From Cavia porcellus (lineage: Eukaryota > Chordata > Mammalia > Rodentia > Caviidae): 64,000 nucleotides of DNA. The position numbers and the translations under genes were made by a program. Of this stretch, positions 24,010 to 35,575 are shown piece after piece. Position 1 is the stretch's first letter. The number at the start of each line of letters is the position of its first letter. Under the pieces are notes generated by a model. That model ran no database searches. It was not told where the DNA came from and was given only the letters and a program-made list of their open reading frames with translations. The stretch lies in contig NW_026947485.1 in NCBI RefSeq assembly GCF_034190915.1, positions 51,195,019 to 51,259,018 of the forward strand, given 5' to 3'.

Positions 24010-24670
24010 TTTTGGTATCTGTATCAGGGTTTACTAGAGAAACAAATACAACACAAGATATACACATACGTATAAGAAATTACAAGATTGGCTTACAATG
24101 GTCAGCCACAAAGTTGGAAGAAGGAGCACCAGAGGTTGAGTACACCTTGGAGGTTGAAGGTCCAGCCCAAGGGCTGAAGCTTACTGCAGTGCCCATGCTA
24201 GTCCACATCAGGAGGCCAACGGGTCTGCAGAAGAACACTGAAGAATCTACGACTGAAGGCTGAAGAATCTAGATGAAGGCTGAAGAGTCCCAGGCAGAAG
24301 CTGAACAGTCTGCCAGAAGCCAGGAGACAACCACCAGGCTAAAGGCAAAGACTGGAGCTCCTCTAAAGAAGCAGCCATCATTCCCTCCTCATTTGCCTTT
24401 CATTGTATGCAGGCTGCTCCCCTGGGGTGGGGGCAGCACTCTCATCATCTGCCTGCCCTCCTCTGGCACAGGCTGAGGATGTTGCAAAGGAAGGACCCTG
24501 GCCTCCTGCTGAATTATTTAGTTAAACTTCTGACCTTCTCAAATTGACACAATGAACAATACCCTAGAATGGTAATGGTTTGGGCTCTATACCCCAGGAT
24601 GTAGAGCTGCTTTATTCCTTAGTTAAGTTTTCTATGCTTCACAAATTGATACAATGTATGAACCACAACA
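24010..24670 (+). repeat. Ancient LTR-like repeat with duplicated 3' tail
   Basis: It opens TCAGGGTTTACTAGAGAAAC, a start common to an old mammalian LTR-like family, and ends GGCACAGGCTGAGGATG, TTAGTTAAACTTCTGACC, AAATTGACACAATGAACAA. The tail is nearly repeated at 24612-24660 (TTAGTTAAGTTTTC, AAATTGATACAATGTATGA) and again at 57870-57968. GAAGGCTGAAGA-type phrases repeat within 24230-24310. The open frame of 83 codons here is not a gene. Confidence 0.5.
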
Positions 24671-25204
24671 GTATCTATTTTCACACTTTTTTTTCTTTTT
24701 AAATATTGTTTTTTATGATAAACTTCCTGGTTAAGTCTTATTAATGACTCAGCAAATTCTTGATAATTATCACTGCTAAGGTATTATTTTTGCATAAGTA
24801 ATAAAAATTTAAATGTTTAAAATATTTTAACATATTAAAGACTATTTTAGCAGGTCCTGCCTTTTACCACTGAGCATTATAAAACTGAAATTTCTTTCGC
24901 TACTGAGGGTAGACATTTTCATATCAAATTTTCCAATGTAGTGACATACTTCTACATTGGGAGGAGTCTGCATATTGAAGAAGCTACTGTGCAGCCAGCA
25001 TAGATACTTCAAAAGGGCACATGAACTAAAGACTTTCAGCACGCTGAAGCCAGAAATGTGGGGATTCTGCCCTTAGCTACCCCGTTTCCAGAGCCTGGGC
25101 TTGTGCTTCTTCCTGCTTCTCCCAGTCTGCTCAACCAGGCTCCCCTTAAGATGTTTGGGCATCTTGAACACCAGCTACTCTGTAGCCCTAATGGCCCCTG
25201 TAAT
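24671..25204. other. Intergenic DNA, nothing recognised
   Basis: No gene or repeat call could be supported. Confidence 0.4.
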
Positions 25205-25952
25205 GTCCCGAATGGTAGTCCCCAAATATAATAAGTACATGGCTTAACTTTCAGAACCTGAAAATGTTCCCTTTTGTAGAAAAAAAAAAAGATATTTGCA
25301 GATATAATCATTTTGAAATTAAGATATCATCTGGATTATGTAGAGGGACCTAAATTCAATGACAAATGTATTTATAATAAATTGACAGGACAAATGTCTT
25401 ACTTGTTCAGGCTCCTGTAACAGAATGGAATGGAATATAAACAACAGAAATTTCAAATACCAGGAGTTTAGCATAGCTGAATTCTAGTGAGAGCCCATTT
25501 ACAAGATTCAGACTGCTGACTTCTTGAATCTTCACATGCCTAAGAAAACAAGCAAATTAGCTTTCTGGCCTCTTTTTATAAGGCACTAATTTCATTCATG
25601 AGAATTCTGGCTTTGTGATCTAATTGCTTCCCAAAAATTTTATTTCTTGATACTATCACACTAGGGTGAGGATTTTAATGTAAGAATTTTGGGGAAGACA
25701 TGCTCATTTAGTCCATAATTGCAGGTTTGACAGAGGAAGAAGTAATGTAACCTTGGATGTAATGGATGTGAACAGCTGCTGGAAGCTGGAGGAGACTTTC
25801 AGTAGAAGCTGGGTACTTTCAGTAGAAAGCAACCTTTGTTGATACCTTGATTTTAGACTTCTGGTGGCCAGCACTGCAAGAGAATAAGGTTTGTTTTATG
25901 TCACTAAGTTGTGGTAATTTGTGAAAGCAGCCAGAGGAAACTAACACAGGAC
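25205..25952 (+). repeat. MLT1-type LTR split by another LTR
   Basis: The 5' part (25205-25393) reads GTAGTCCCCAAATATAATAA, CTTTCAGAACCTGAAAATGTT, GATATTTGCAGATATAATCA and ATCTGGATTATGTAGAGGGAC; the 3' part (25722-25952) reads CCTTGATTTTAGACTTCTGG, then CACTAAGTTGTGGTAATTTG and GAGGAAACTAACACAG. Both halves follow the MLT1 (ERVL-MaLR) LTR in order. The middle (about 25394-25721) is a separate antisense LTR. Confidence 0.75.
25394..25721 (-). mobile_element. MaLR LTR nested in the MLT1 LTR
   Basis: GTTCAGGCTCCTGTAACAGA, ATAAACAACAGAAATTTCAA, TAAGGCACTAATTTCATTCA, then CACTAGGGTGAGGATTTTAA and TTTTGGGGAAGACATGCTCA are the antisense of MST/MLT-type LTRs. It interrupts a plus-strand MLT1, so it inserted later. 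Target duplications were not resolved. Confidence 0.7.
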
Positions 25953-27590
25953 CCTCACCCAAACAGGCAGTAGACACGTTAGAGCAGGCTGCCTCCGCTC
26001 ATTGAGCAGAGTGGCTCTCACAGGCTCCCTGTCTGCCAGCCCACAGCAGGTACTGGTGCCCTCTGAGGAGCCCTGGATGGGCTTTACTGAGCTGCCCAGG
26101 GCTGAAAGGGCTCAGAGTATTGCCACACACCTTCTCAATCCCTGTGGTATAGACATAGTATCCTAGGGGCACTCATTTGGCTGCTAACTGTTGCATTAAG
26201 CAACTTGTCTGAGCTGGAAAGGCAAATTACTTTCAATAAACATTAGTTTTAGTAGGAAAATGTAAGTTCACGGTCAATCCATGCTAACATCACCCATCAG
26301 AAAATATTTTCAGCTGTTATTTTGTCTTTTACCAAAAACGTTCCTGAAACACAATATAAATGACCTTGAAGGATTTGTAAAAGGAATGGAGAAGCCTTTC
26401 CTCTTATCTTCTCTATTTGGATTTGGAATTATACTAAATTCAAGCATTAGTCCATATGAAATTCATTTTTATTAAATCTCTGATGCAATTCTTTTAAGAA
26501 ATAACAAAGGTTGTAAAATACCTCCTTTAGCCTACCAACATCAGCTCTCTCTGCACACCCTCTCCCTTTGCCCTACACTTAACCCTGCTTGGTGGATATT
26601 TCTTTGCATCTGTCCTCTACCTTTCCTGAACATGGCTTCTGTCTTCTGTAGTCATACTGGAAAAAATAACTAGATATGTCAACAGAGATCACATTGAATA
26701 CTCAAGAGGGTGACTTTCATGAACATGCAGTTATCTGGGTTATCAGGACATGGATTGAAATCATTACTAATTTTCCTGTAATAGTGACTTCGTAAGTGAC
26801 CTCTGTTTGTTCAAACATTCAGAGGAAGCTATGCTGGGAAAGCATGTTTCCTCAGCATGGTTTGCAAAGAGTGCATACACTGAACATTACATACATTCTG
26901 TAAAGTAGAATCGTGTCACCCATGGAGCTGAAATCAGGCTTTGTAGTGATGGTCAACAAAAGGTAAACTATGTAATGTCTGCATGCAACCATGGTAATTC
27001 TTAGACTCAGACTCTTAGGGAACTGGGGCAACACGTTTCCCCAAGATGCCCTATGATCTTATTTATCAAAAATTTTACAAGGAAAATACTAAAATAGACA
27101 GATTGAAAATTTATTATTGACTAGTTTTTAGAACTCTTGAACTACAGTAATGGGTCTATAAGGTTCCACAGGTCTTGGGGTAAAGGGAGGGAGGAAAGGA
27201 AATTTCTCTTCTAGGCCATAGCAAAGCACAGACTGAACACGGGCAGGGGACACTCTGCCTTCAGGGATGAAGCTTCTTGGGATGAAGGCAAAAGTGATGG
27301 CAGGCACAGTAGCAACGCTGAAGCTATCAACTCTGGAACTGGTGTATTAGTACTGGTGTATTAGTACTGGTGTATTGGTAGTGCTGACGGTATCCTCTTT
27401 TCTAACAAATAGTGTCTGGATCTGTTTAGAAGTATTAGGTCTAATCCTTAGAGTATCAGTGGGCCCCGGGGCAATTTGATAACATGAGAGATGGGCTCTT
27501 GGAGGTAGATGGGACTCTTTACCTAGGCAGTCAAGATTTGTTTTTCTTTGGCTAATGTATATAGTATATAATGTGACCAAAGCTGTAAAT
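25953..27590. other. Intergenic DNA, nothing recognised
   Basis: A short GC-richer patch (25960-26120) has no CpG enrichment. GTATTAGTACTGGT is repeated three times at 27344-27375. No gene is supported. Confidence 0.4.
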
Positions 27591-27591
27591 A

Positions 27592-27705
27592 CTGTTATTG
27601 CTCAATTTTATAGATGGGAAAACAAAAGCACAAAAAGGTGCAGGATCTTTTTCATGATCTCACTGCATACGGAGCAGAATCAGAATCAAAAACAAGCAAT
27701 CTGAG
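27592..27705 (-). repeat. MIR SINE fragment
   Basis: TTTATAGATGGGAAAACAAAAGC, here TTTATAGATGGG plus AAAACAAAAGCACA, then ATGATCTCACTGCATACGGAG resembles antisense MIR (ttttacagatgaggaaactgaggcac; gtcacacagctag). Confidence 0.5.
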
Positions 27706-28434
27706 TAGAGTTAGACACACAGTTTGATATAATCATTGATGTTTAAATCTAAAGACCCTGGAAGAATTACTCTGCTTTTATTCCCATAATTGCTTCAAGA
27801 AGTAGAAATAAATTGTGCATGATATATTTGTATGTTAGCCAGAGTTATTGCTATAAGATGATAGAAGAGTATCTACAGCGTGTTAGCACAATCAAGAGTC
27901 ATACAAGAGTAACTAGCATTTGGCTTTGGAAAAGTTGAAGCTGCTTATGTATACAAGATTGAGATAACATTTATTTCTGTAAAACATTTTGAGACTGTTC
28001 ACTTTTACACCCTGAGATTTGGAACAGGCAACGTGTTTTAGTCGTTAGCATAACCCATTTGGGCATTAGTATTTCTTTTTCTAATAAAATTACATTTAAA
28101 TAAAAATGAAGATTTTTAATAAAGAAAGGGTCATTTTCACTGTAGAGTTGTTTATCGTAAATAAACTATTATCCAGGAACACAAGTTATTATAGATCATG
28201 AAGTTTAGGAATGTTAAAACATGTGACTGATTTTTCTTGAGTAATTTTAAAGTCTTACTAATATGTTATCATTTTCAATTAATTTCTGAAAACATATATA
28301 TTTTCTCCCTTACCAGTAATATCTTGAATGGGTATTGATCTCTAATGTCCACTGACAATCAGTTATTTGGCTAGTCCTCTTTCTCTGTCTGTCTGTCTCT
28401 CTTCCTTCACTCCCTCTTACCTTCCCCATCTTCT

Positions 28435-28625
28435 TCTTTTATTGTAGTGCAGGGCTTCAAAATGGTAGGCAAATGCTTTACATCTGAACTACACCTCCAG
28501 CCATCTATTAATTTTGAGACAGAGTCCTGCTAAAGCACCAAAGCTGACCTTGAACTTGCTATTCTCCTGTCTCATTCTCTTGAGCAGCAGAGATTATGAA
28601 TGTGTAACCACTATGCCTGGGCTCT
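28435..28625 (-). repeat. B1 joined to ID: B1-dID-type dimeric SINE
   Basis: On the minus strand the order is a B1-like part (28625 to 28510; GCCTGGGCATAGTGGTTACA in minus reading, ending at CTCAAAA) followed by an ID-like part (28505 to 28440; GGCTGGAGGTGTAGTTCAGA and AAAGCATTTGCCTACC). B1 followed by ID is the B1-dID arrangement reported for squirrel, dormouse and related rodent lineages. Both parts are diverged. A (TCTG)n/pyrimidine stretch precedes it at about 28380-28405. Confidence 0.6.
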
Positions 28626-30265
28626 GAAATTTTCTTTTGAATATTATAAACTATTTGTGTTAGTTTCCTTTTTCTGAGAAACTAGTTCATAAAAATATGA
28701 TAAAACTTCATTCCCCAGCTAATGTTACAAATTTTATTTGAAAGGTAGTTTGGATGAAGAAAGAGGCTGTTAGTTCATTCAAAAAGCAGGAAGTAGAGAA
28801 TATCTAAAGTAATGATGTCTTCAAAATCTTCGATGCCAGTGCACCTTTTTTTAAGAACTCCAGGTACACTCCCTCAGATGCGATGGGTATTTAAACAAAC
28901 ATGTCCCAATTAGAACTCATCTCCCTCCCTTAACTCCGTTTCTTCCCGGCCTGTGTATTCCATTCATTCACCCGCATTGAGGCAAGAAAGCGCAGAACCA
29001 TCACTGACTTAGATTTTGTACGTATTGACCTTGCTTCTAGAGATAAACTCCTGCAAGAAACACTGTTTATTTCTTTTAACTTTTTAGTTTGATATTACAT
29101 CAAACACAGAAAAGCTGCAAAAACATTTTAAACTTTTCTATTACCCTTCACCCAAATAAGTCACCAGTTTTTAACCTTTGTCATGTTTTATAATTCTATG
29201 ATATGAATACATGTGTGTATGACACATGAAGTATGATCAAATTATAGAATGAATATTTAAAATTTAAAAACATGTTACAGTAAGACACTTGGCCTTTAAA
29301 CCTCCTCAAAATATTTCCCATGACATTGAATACAATTATCTCACTTTTCTTGCCACTTTCTGAAGCATTTCTAGAAGTTCTCTTTCCTCTCTTAAGCTTG
29401 TGCTGTCGTGGGTGTCTGCATTTCCTGAATCAACTAAAAATGTTTACCTATCGTAGTCATTTTGACTTTGGGGAAAAACCAGAGGTTGCATGGTATCAGG
29501 TCGGTGAAGAGGGTGAATAAGGGCACACAATCAAGTTTCAGCAAACCCTAGCACAGGGCAATACCATTTGCCAAATTTTCATAACGCATTGTAAAGACAC
29601 TCTCAAGACTTCCAGAGCTGCCTCAAGAAATGTCAAGAATGATAGGATAAACGTGTACGTAACAAAGGACAATATTTTGAGGGAATTTAGTGACAACATA
29701 TCTTTACTGTAATATTTAAAAATTTAAACATTTACAATACATTTAATTATCACATGTATATCAATATATTGAAGACAGAGAATTTCTGCAGATTTAACAA
29801 TTTAAGAAGGATTTAACAATTTTCAAATATGCTTGAAAAACAAGCCTTTTGCTTGCCAGTTCACATAAATAACCTAAGAAATAAGCAGTTTATAAATACT
29901 TACAAAACACCTCTGAGAAAGTACTGCTGTGTTAACCCATATACCTTAAGAAGTCTTATAATCATACTCCCATCTGGCTTCTCTTCTTCCCCAGCTCAAA
30001 GTGTGCTACATGCTCGATAAACATGCCTTGGCTTTCATAAGCAATAGCTGCCCCTTCTTAATTACTCTCCATATTCATGTCTTGTTCCTGAACAAACCAC
30101 ACCTTCTGTTTGCACAACTGTTGGAATCTGTATGTGGGAGGGATGTCCTTCTCTGTTCCACCCCATCCTCCTGGGTTGTTTAGATTTCTCATAAAGACCT
30201 GGTTCAGACACTGTCTCTCCCATCTCCTGAGAACATATGCTGCATATCTTTTTTCTTGTACCATG
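28626..30265. other. Intergenic DNA with a probable old L1 scrap
   Basis: Around 29075-29215, CACAGAAAAGCTGCAAAAAC followed by ACCCTTCACCCAAATAAGTC resembles old L1 3'UTR text in antisense. The rest is unrecognised, with no supportable gene. Confidence 0.4.
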
Positions 30266-30271
30266 TGTCAA

Positions 30272-30335
30272 AATCACAACCTTGAGTTTGCCAGGCAGGC
30301 AGTGTGCCATTGAACTATGTCTCCAGCTCTCTGCT
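30272..30335 (-). repeat. ID-type SINE fragment
   Basis: Minus reading: GAGCTGGAGACATAGTTCAA, then GGCACACTGCCTGCCTGGCA and AACTCAAG, a truncated ID element. Confidence 0.6.
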
Positions 30336-30364
30336 GTACATCTTAACCCACTGTAGATCTGCTA

Positions 30365-30692
30365 ACAAAATATCATGGACTGAGTAGCCTACAAACAATA
30401 TAGTTATTTTTCACATGTTTGGAAGCTGGTAAATCCAAGCTGAAGACTAGCAGATTCAGTGTTTGGTGAGGGTCTATGTCCACATAAACAGACATCTTCT
30501 CGTTCTTATATCAGAGGCAAGGGAGTCTCTTTTGGGCTTCAATTATAGGAGTGCTAATCATCTTTGTGAGGAATTTTACCTTTACAACATGTAAAGCTAT
30601 CAAAGGCTACTACTACTAATGTCATTACACTGGGGTGAGGATTTCAACATCCTATTTTGGGAGGAAGTAAGCATTCAGACTGTGCCTATAAT
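30365..30692 (-). repeat. MaLR-like LTR
   Basis: ATATCATGGACTGAGTAGCC, AGATTCAGTGTTTGGTGAGG, ATTACACTGGGGTGAGGATT and TTTTGGGAGGAAGTAAGCAT are antisense MST/MLT text, the same class as 25394-25721. Confidence 0.7.
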
Positions 30693-33165
30693 AATTGCTT
30701 ATCTATATGCCTGTCTTTTTCTCCATGTTGAGCATCTTGAGTGGATGAGCTTTCATACATTGTAAATATTCTATATTTGGTAAGCTTTGAGCATTCACAA
30801 CTGAAAAAATGATGATTTCTACATACCATTGAGACTGTTATACAGTCACTTGTTGACATCTGCTATATCTTGTGACCATATTAGATTATTGGTACTGTAT
30901 GTACTTTCTTTAGAAAGTCCAAACTTTAAGTATCCAAACCAGATTTCTTTTACATTTTTTTTCTCACTGCCCTCACTCAAAATATACTTGGAAATATAGC
31001 TTATAAGAGTTGTTTGCAAGAAATAACTTGACTTTTTTAATAATAATCAAAATCAGCAGGTATCAGGCATGTTTTCAATTACTTTATAAAAGTCATGAAT
31101 TAAGAATGTATGGTTATTTATTTCTTAGTAACTAGAGAAACTTTGTGGTATATGTGCATCCTACATTTCTGAGACATTACTATCATTTGCGAGAAAATTT
31201 GAGTGTGATAGATTTAATTTTTAGAGCAAATTCTAACCTTACACCTGCAAATTTTTTTAATTTTTCAACGCAAAATGCCTTTAGATTAAAAAGAATTTCA
31301 GGAGCTTGAGTATTTCTGTGAATCTTTAAAAGAAAAAAAATGGATAAATACTGTAGTTTCTTTGAAATACAATTTAGAACTTGACAATCATTCTTAATTG
31401 ATTTTCTAAGCAAGCATGTACTGATAAGCAAGTCTTTAAACTGACTATAAACAGGTACAGAACATGGTGAGAAACAATGCTCTCATTTTTATCCTATGAC
31501 ATTTATAAACACACCTTATCTCATAATACTTTTCAGACTTCTTGCAGCTAAAGATATTATCATGGAGATGTTGACATTTGCTCCAGAGAATGGGTGGAAG
31601 CCTTTGTCTTTGTCACCTATGTGTTCTCAATAGCATATCTTCCCCCTTCAGTTCATCCCTGGACTTCATTACCTTCTTTGGAAAGATGCACCAGCTAAAA
31701 GATTGCAGAAATGAACCCATTGTTATACAGAAGCCTCAGACTCAAGCAAGAAGGAACACTCAAGCAGGAACACTCAGTTCCCGTCTCTCTGAAGATATGC
31801 TGTGGGAGTAAACTTTTCCACAGGGAGAGGCAATGATTTTTTTCTGCACCATACTCCACTTTCTTGAGAATGTATTTTAAAGTCATACATTGAACTAAAT
31901 TCTAGATTTCTGTCTTCCATTTCAAATACATTCCATACAGATTATGGCACAAGACTAGGGTAGATTACTCAACTTCTCTGCCCACTATGATTCATAAGGA
32001 AACCCCTTTTAACTGACTGCCAGCAAAAAAAGAGCTAGGGTTTGAAAGAGTGTGGATTTAGAGTGAGCTACAGCCAGCAGGAACAGAGTGTGCATTCCAG
32101 GTTGGCAAAAGTACATGGCTTATGATTGCAAAGCAAGGTGGAGCTGTTGGAGCCAAAGAACAGTCAAGGAGCCTGATAAATGCTACACAGATGAGGCCAA
32201 AGCTTCAAGATTCTGTCTGTCTGTCTGTCTCTCATCTCTCCATTTTTTTTTCAAATGTGTTTACAAAGCTGAAGGTATTAACATTCAATGTTCTAAGCTG
32301 CCTTATCCATTGTTAATGGACAAATCACTTAAATACACTGCAGCTACTAGAACTGTCCAACCCTCAAATCGCAGCTGAACTTCTCACACTGAAGTATGTG
32401 GTGGATTGAATCAGCATTACCATACAAGGCAGCTTTGAATTCCTCATGGTAGCCTTTTATTACTGTTTTTAAGTTTCCCAAGCACTGCCAAATGTCTTGA
32501 ACTTTGTGGAATGATTATAAACTTTATAAAGATAAACCTTTGATTCCACTTAAAAATTCTATTTAAAAATCCAAAAAATTTTAAGAACAAAGCATAGACA
32601 TCAAAATCAAAGACACAGAATACTATTTTGAGTATTCAATCCTACAAAAGATTTGTTGGTATCGTTGGGTAATTGATGAGCAAGCATCACCACACAGCTG
32701 TGCTGATTTTCAGGAAAAAAAAAATTATACAACTCAGAAACAATGCTTAAGCTGCAAAGCTGGCTTGTGTTGGGGTTGTTTGCAGATTCCTTGGATATTT
32801 AGAAAGCTACCCCTTTAAAATCTCCCAAACATTTGTTAGAAACACTTCATAGTGTAAGTATGTTTCCCTTGGCATCTCTGCAGAGCCGTTCTTGATTTCA
32901 GCTCAAAATACAAGGGATTTTGTTGGGAAACAGAAAGAGTTTTGTCTTTAGCAGGTCAATACGGCACTGCTACTAGCCCAGAAGCAATCCATGGTAGAGT
33001 AACACCATAAGTAGAGGAGTTCCGCCTGCCCAGGAATGCGGAACCTTCTAGAAGATACAAATGGAAGAAATCTCGGTGAAAGGTCAAACAAGCAAGCAAG
33101 CAAACAAACCAACAATCACACTTTTTAATGTGGTCTTGGCTTAGTGACCTGACATAGAGTGGATG
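30693..33165. other. Intergenic DNA, nothing recognised
   Basis: Apart from a (TCTG)n run at 32212-32230, no repeat or gene could be supported in this stretch. Confidence 0.4.
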
Positions 33166-33194
33166 AAAGAGAAAAAGACATCTGCCGAGAATGG

Positions 33195-33385
33195 CAGGGT
33201 GGTGCAGGGAATTCAGACTTTAAAGACTGGTTACTGGGGAACACATGTCAGCCCTTTTGCATTCTATCTTTGTGGCTTCGGCCAAAATTTTTCAAAGGAT
33301 ACATGTAGAAAAAATGTTTAAATCCAAAGGATTGTTGTAAGGATGCAGTGATTATGTAAAAAGCAGCTAAAATTGTTGTAAAAGA
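33195..33385 (+). repeat. Probable MIR SINE
   Basis: AAAGGATTGTTGTAAGGATG followed by AGTGATTATGTAAAAAGCAG fits the MIR 3' core; the 5' part is diverged. Confidence 0.4.
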
Positions 33386-33497
33386 ATATTAAGGGAAAAA
33401 ACACTAAAGAAATTTTAATAGGGGAAGGATAACCAAAAATGAAATTTATTTTTAAATATTTATGGTCAAATTTGTCTTCATGTGATAATTCTTACTT

Positions 33498-33499
<2 letters not shown>

Positions 33500-33581
<82 letters not shown>
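33500..33581. repeat. Compound (CA)n-(GA)n microsatellite
   Basis: About 16 CA units (33500-33531) then about 24 GA units (33533-33581). An open frame translating it as alternating Thr-His then Arg-Glu is an artefact. Same compound type as at 58540-58637. Confidence 0.95.
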
Positions 33582-33587
<6 letters not shown>

Positions 33588-35395
33588 TTCTAATATTATT
33601 AAGTCTTCCTTTGGTACTCTATGTTATCATTCAAAGAACTTTTGGAAACACTTGAGTAATGAGGATACCTATTTTCTTTTGTAGGCAAAGCAGCAAGATA
33701 TGCTCAGCCTTTGGGAGGTGACCATTGGGAAGCAAGGCCTTCACCTGTCATGCTTGCTATTTTATGCTTGCCAAGGAATGGACAGAAGGGAATGCTTCAT
33801 AATGTTGATTTGTGATGAAAATTTCTCATCCGTGCCTGATCATGGCTACGTGAAACTTCAAAGTGTTTCCTGATGGAGAATACCGGGTCCTGTGCCATGT
33901 AGTGGGAAGAGTGGGGTGTGCGAAGTCAATTTAGAATGAAAAAAACCAAACATTACTGTGGCCTTGTGTTTACCTCCTGCTCCTCTTTCCCACCCCATTT
34001 CAGAACTTTGAAATAAAGAAGGAAAAATGTTTGTGGGGGGAAAAAGTTAATGTAGCATATGCCTTTGTCAAAACAGGGCTGCCTGCTTACCATCACGTAG
34101 GCTCTTAAAATTCACTCATAAATACTTGAAAACTTCAAAAATATAATCATGAAATTATGTTAAGTGCAATTAAAATTTTTATTTTTAAATTTGGTAAAAA
34201 TTGTAAGAAATTGTGATTTATTATGAATATTACATGACAATTCATAGTTGATCATTATATTTTTGTATTATTCTGTTAATCACACTGCACTGTTGGTTTC
34301 TTACAATTTTTGTGTTTATGAAGTATGTGACTGTGAACTTGTTGAGGACAAGGATTACACTGCATAAAAATTTATACCCACAGTATTTTGGAGCTTGTGT
34401 GTGATTAAATAATTCCCTCTACCATCCTTAAGTGAATACCTTTCATATCACAGACCTTAGAGAATAAACAACGCCTTGTATTCTAAGTTCTTTCTTACTG
34501 AATCTTCAGCAACATTAAAGATGTTTCTTACTTTGGCATCTGGAATGCTGAGGATTACATTTGGTTGGCATAAGAATTTGTGATCTGAAGACTCTCTGGA
34601 AGGAAAAACAAGGCCTTCAACATGTGCCAGGACTGTGATACTAACCCCTGGAATATACTGTTCGGAAAATAGTGCTTTCTAGGTTTTTGAGTCTAAAGTA
34701 TTATAAATGTTCCTGATGTTCACACACTGTCGTTACACACTTCAGTTTATCAAGATGATTACAAAGGGAGAAGTTTGCATTAGAGAAAGAATGAGAGGAC
34801 AAAAATTAATATTCTAAACAAGTTTACATGAAAAAAATACATTTTTACGGTTAACATTTTATAGCTTATAAAAAAATTTAGATGTTTTTCAGAAATCTTC
34901 CTGTATGAAATGATTCTCTTCTGTAGGTGTTAAGAGATACCTATGGAACAAGCTGGTATTTTGCTTATAAATCCTGCAGTTCTGAAATTTAGACAAAACA
35001 ATTTGAGTTCAACTATTTCTGTTGACGTCTAGGGTTTCAGCTTGGTACTGAAATTGTTTGAAGAATCATTTACCTTTCTGTCTGGTAGCTGACGCCAGCC
35101 TCAGGCTGGGAGTTTCAATACTTCTGCCTACGTCTCTTAAGTGGGCTTCATTGAATTTCCTTGTAGAATAACTGGGTTCTTAGAGCAGGGAGGTGAGGTA
35201 GAAGGTGGATGAGCCTGGAGGTGCTATCTTCTCTTATGACCTCGAAATTCTGTATATCCAATTAGTCCCTAAGTCCATTTAGGTTCAAGAGTAGTGAAGA
35301 TGAATTTCAGATGGTGGATGGAAAAATTTCAAATATTATGTGAGGTTACAACATTTGTATGCCCACATTTTAAAAATGTAGTATACGGTACAGTA
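33582..35395. other. Intergenic DNA, nothing recognised
   Basis: No supportable gene, RNA or repeat. Confidence 0.4.
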
Positions 35396-35484
35396 ATTAA
35401 TAGTCCAGTTTTATAGACAAAAATTATGCACAGAGAGCTTAAATGATGATTACAATTTATAGAAAAATTATAAACAGTACTTTA

Positions 35485-35575
35485 CTGTAATTTTTATTAG
35501 TACATGTTCATAGTGCATACTGATTACAATCATCACTGGAGTGAGAATGTATAAGCACTTAGCAAAAGGTGACCT
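35485..35575 (-). repeat. Short L1 3' end
   Basis: TTTTTATTAGTACATGTTCA and TAGTGCATACTGATTACAAT match the tail of the minus-strand L1 at 59380. Confidence 0.45.

Noticed and set aside
24012..24476. Adjacent 83- and 67-codon frames rich in Glu and Ala
   Set aside because: They fall within an old LTR-like repeat with short GAAGGCTGAAGA-type repeats.
33439..33684. 81-codon frame with Thr-His and Arg-Glu repeats
   Set aside because: Translation of a (CA)n(GA)n microsatellite.
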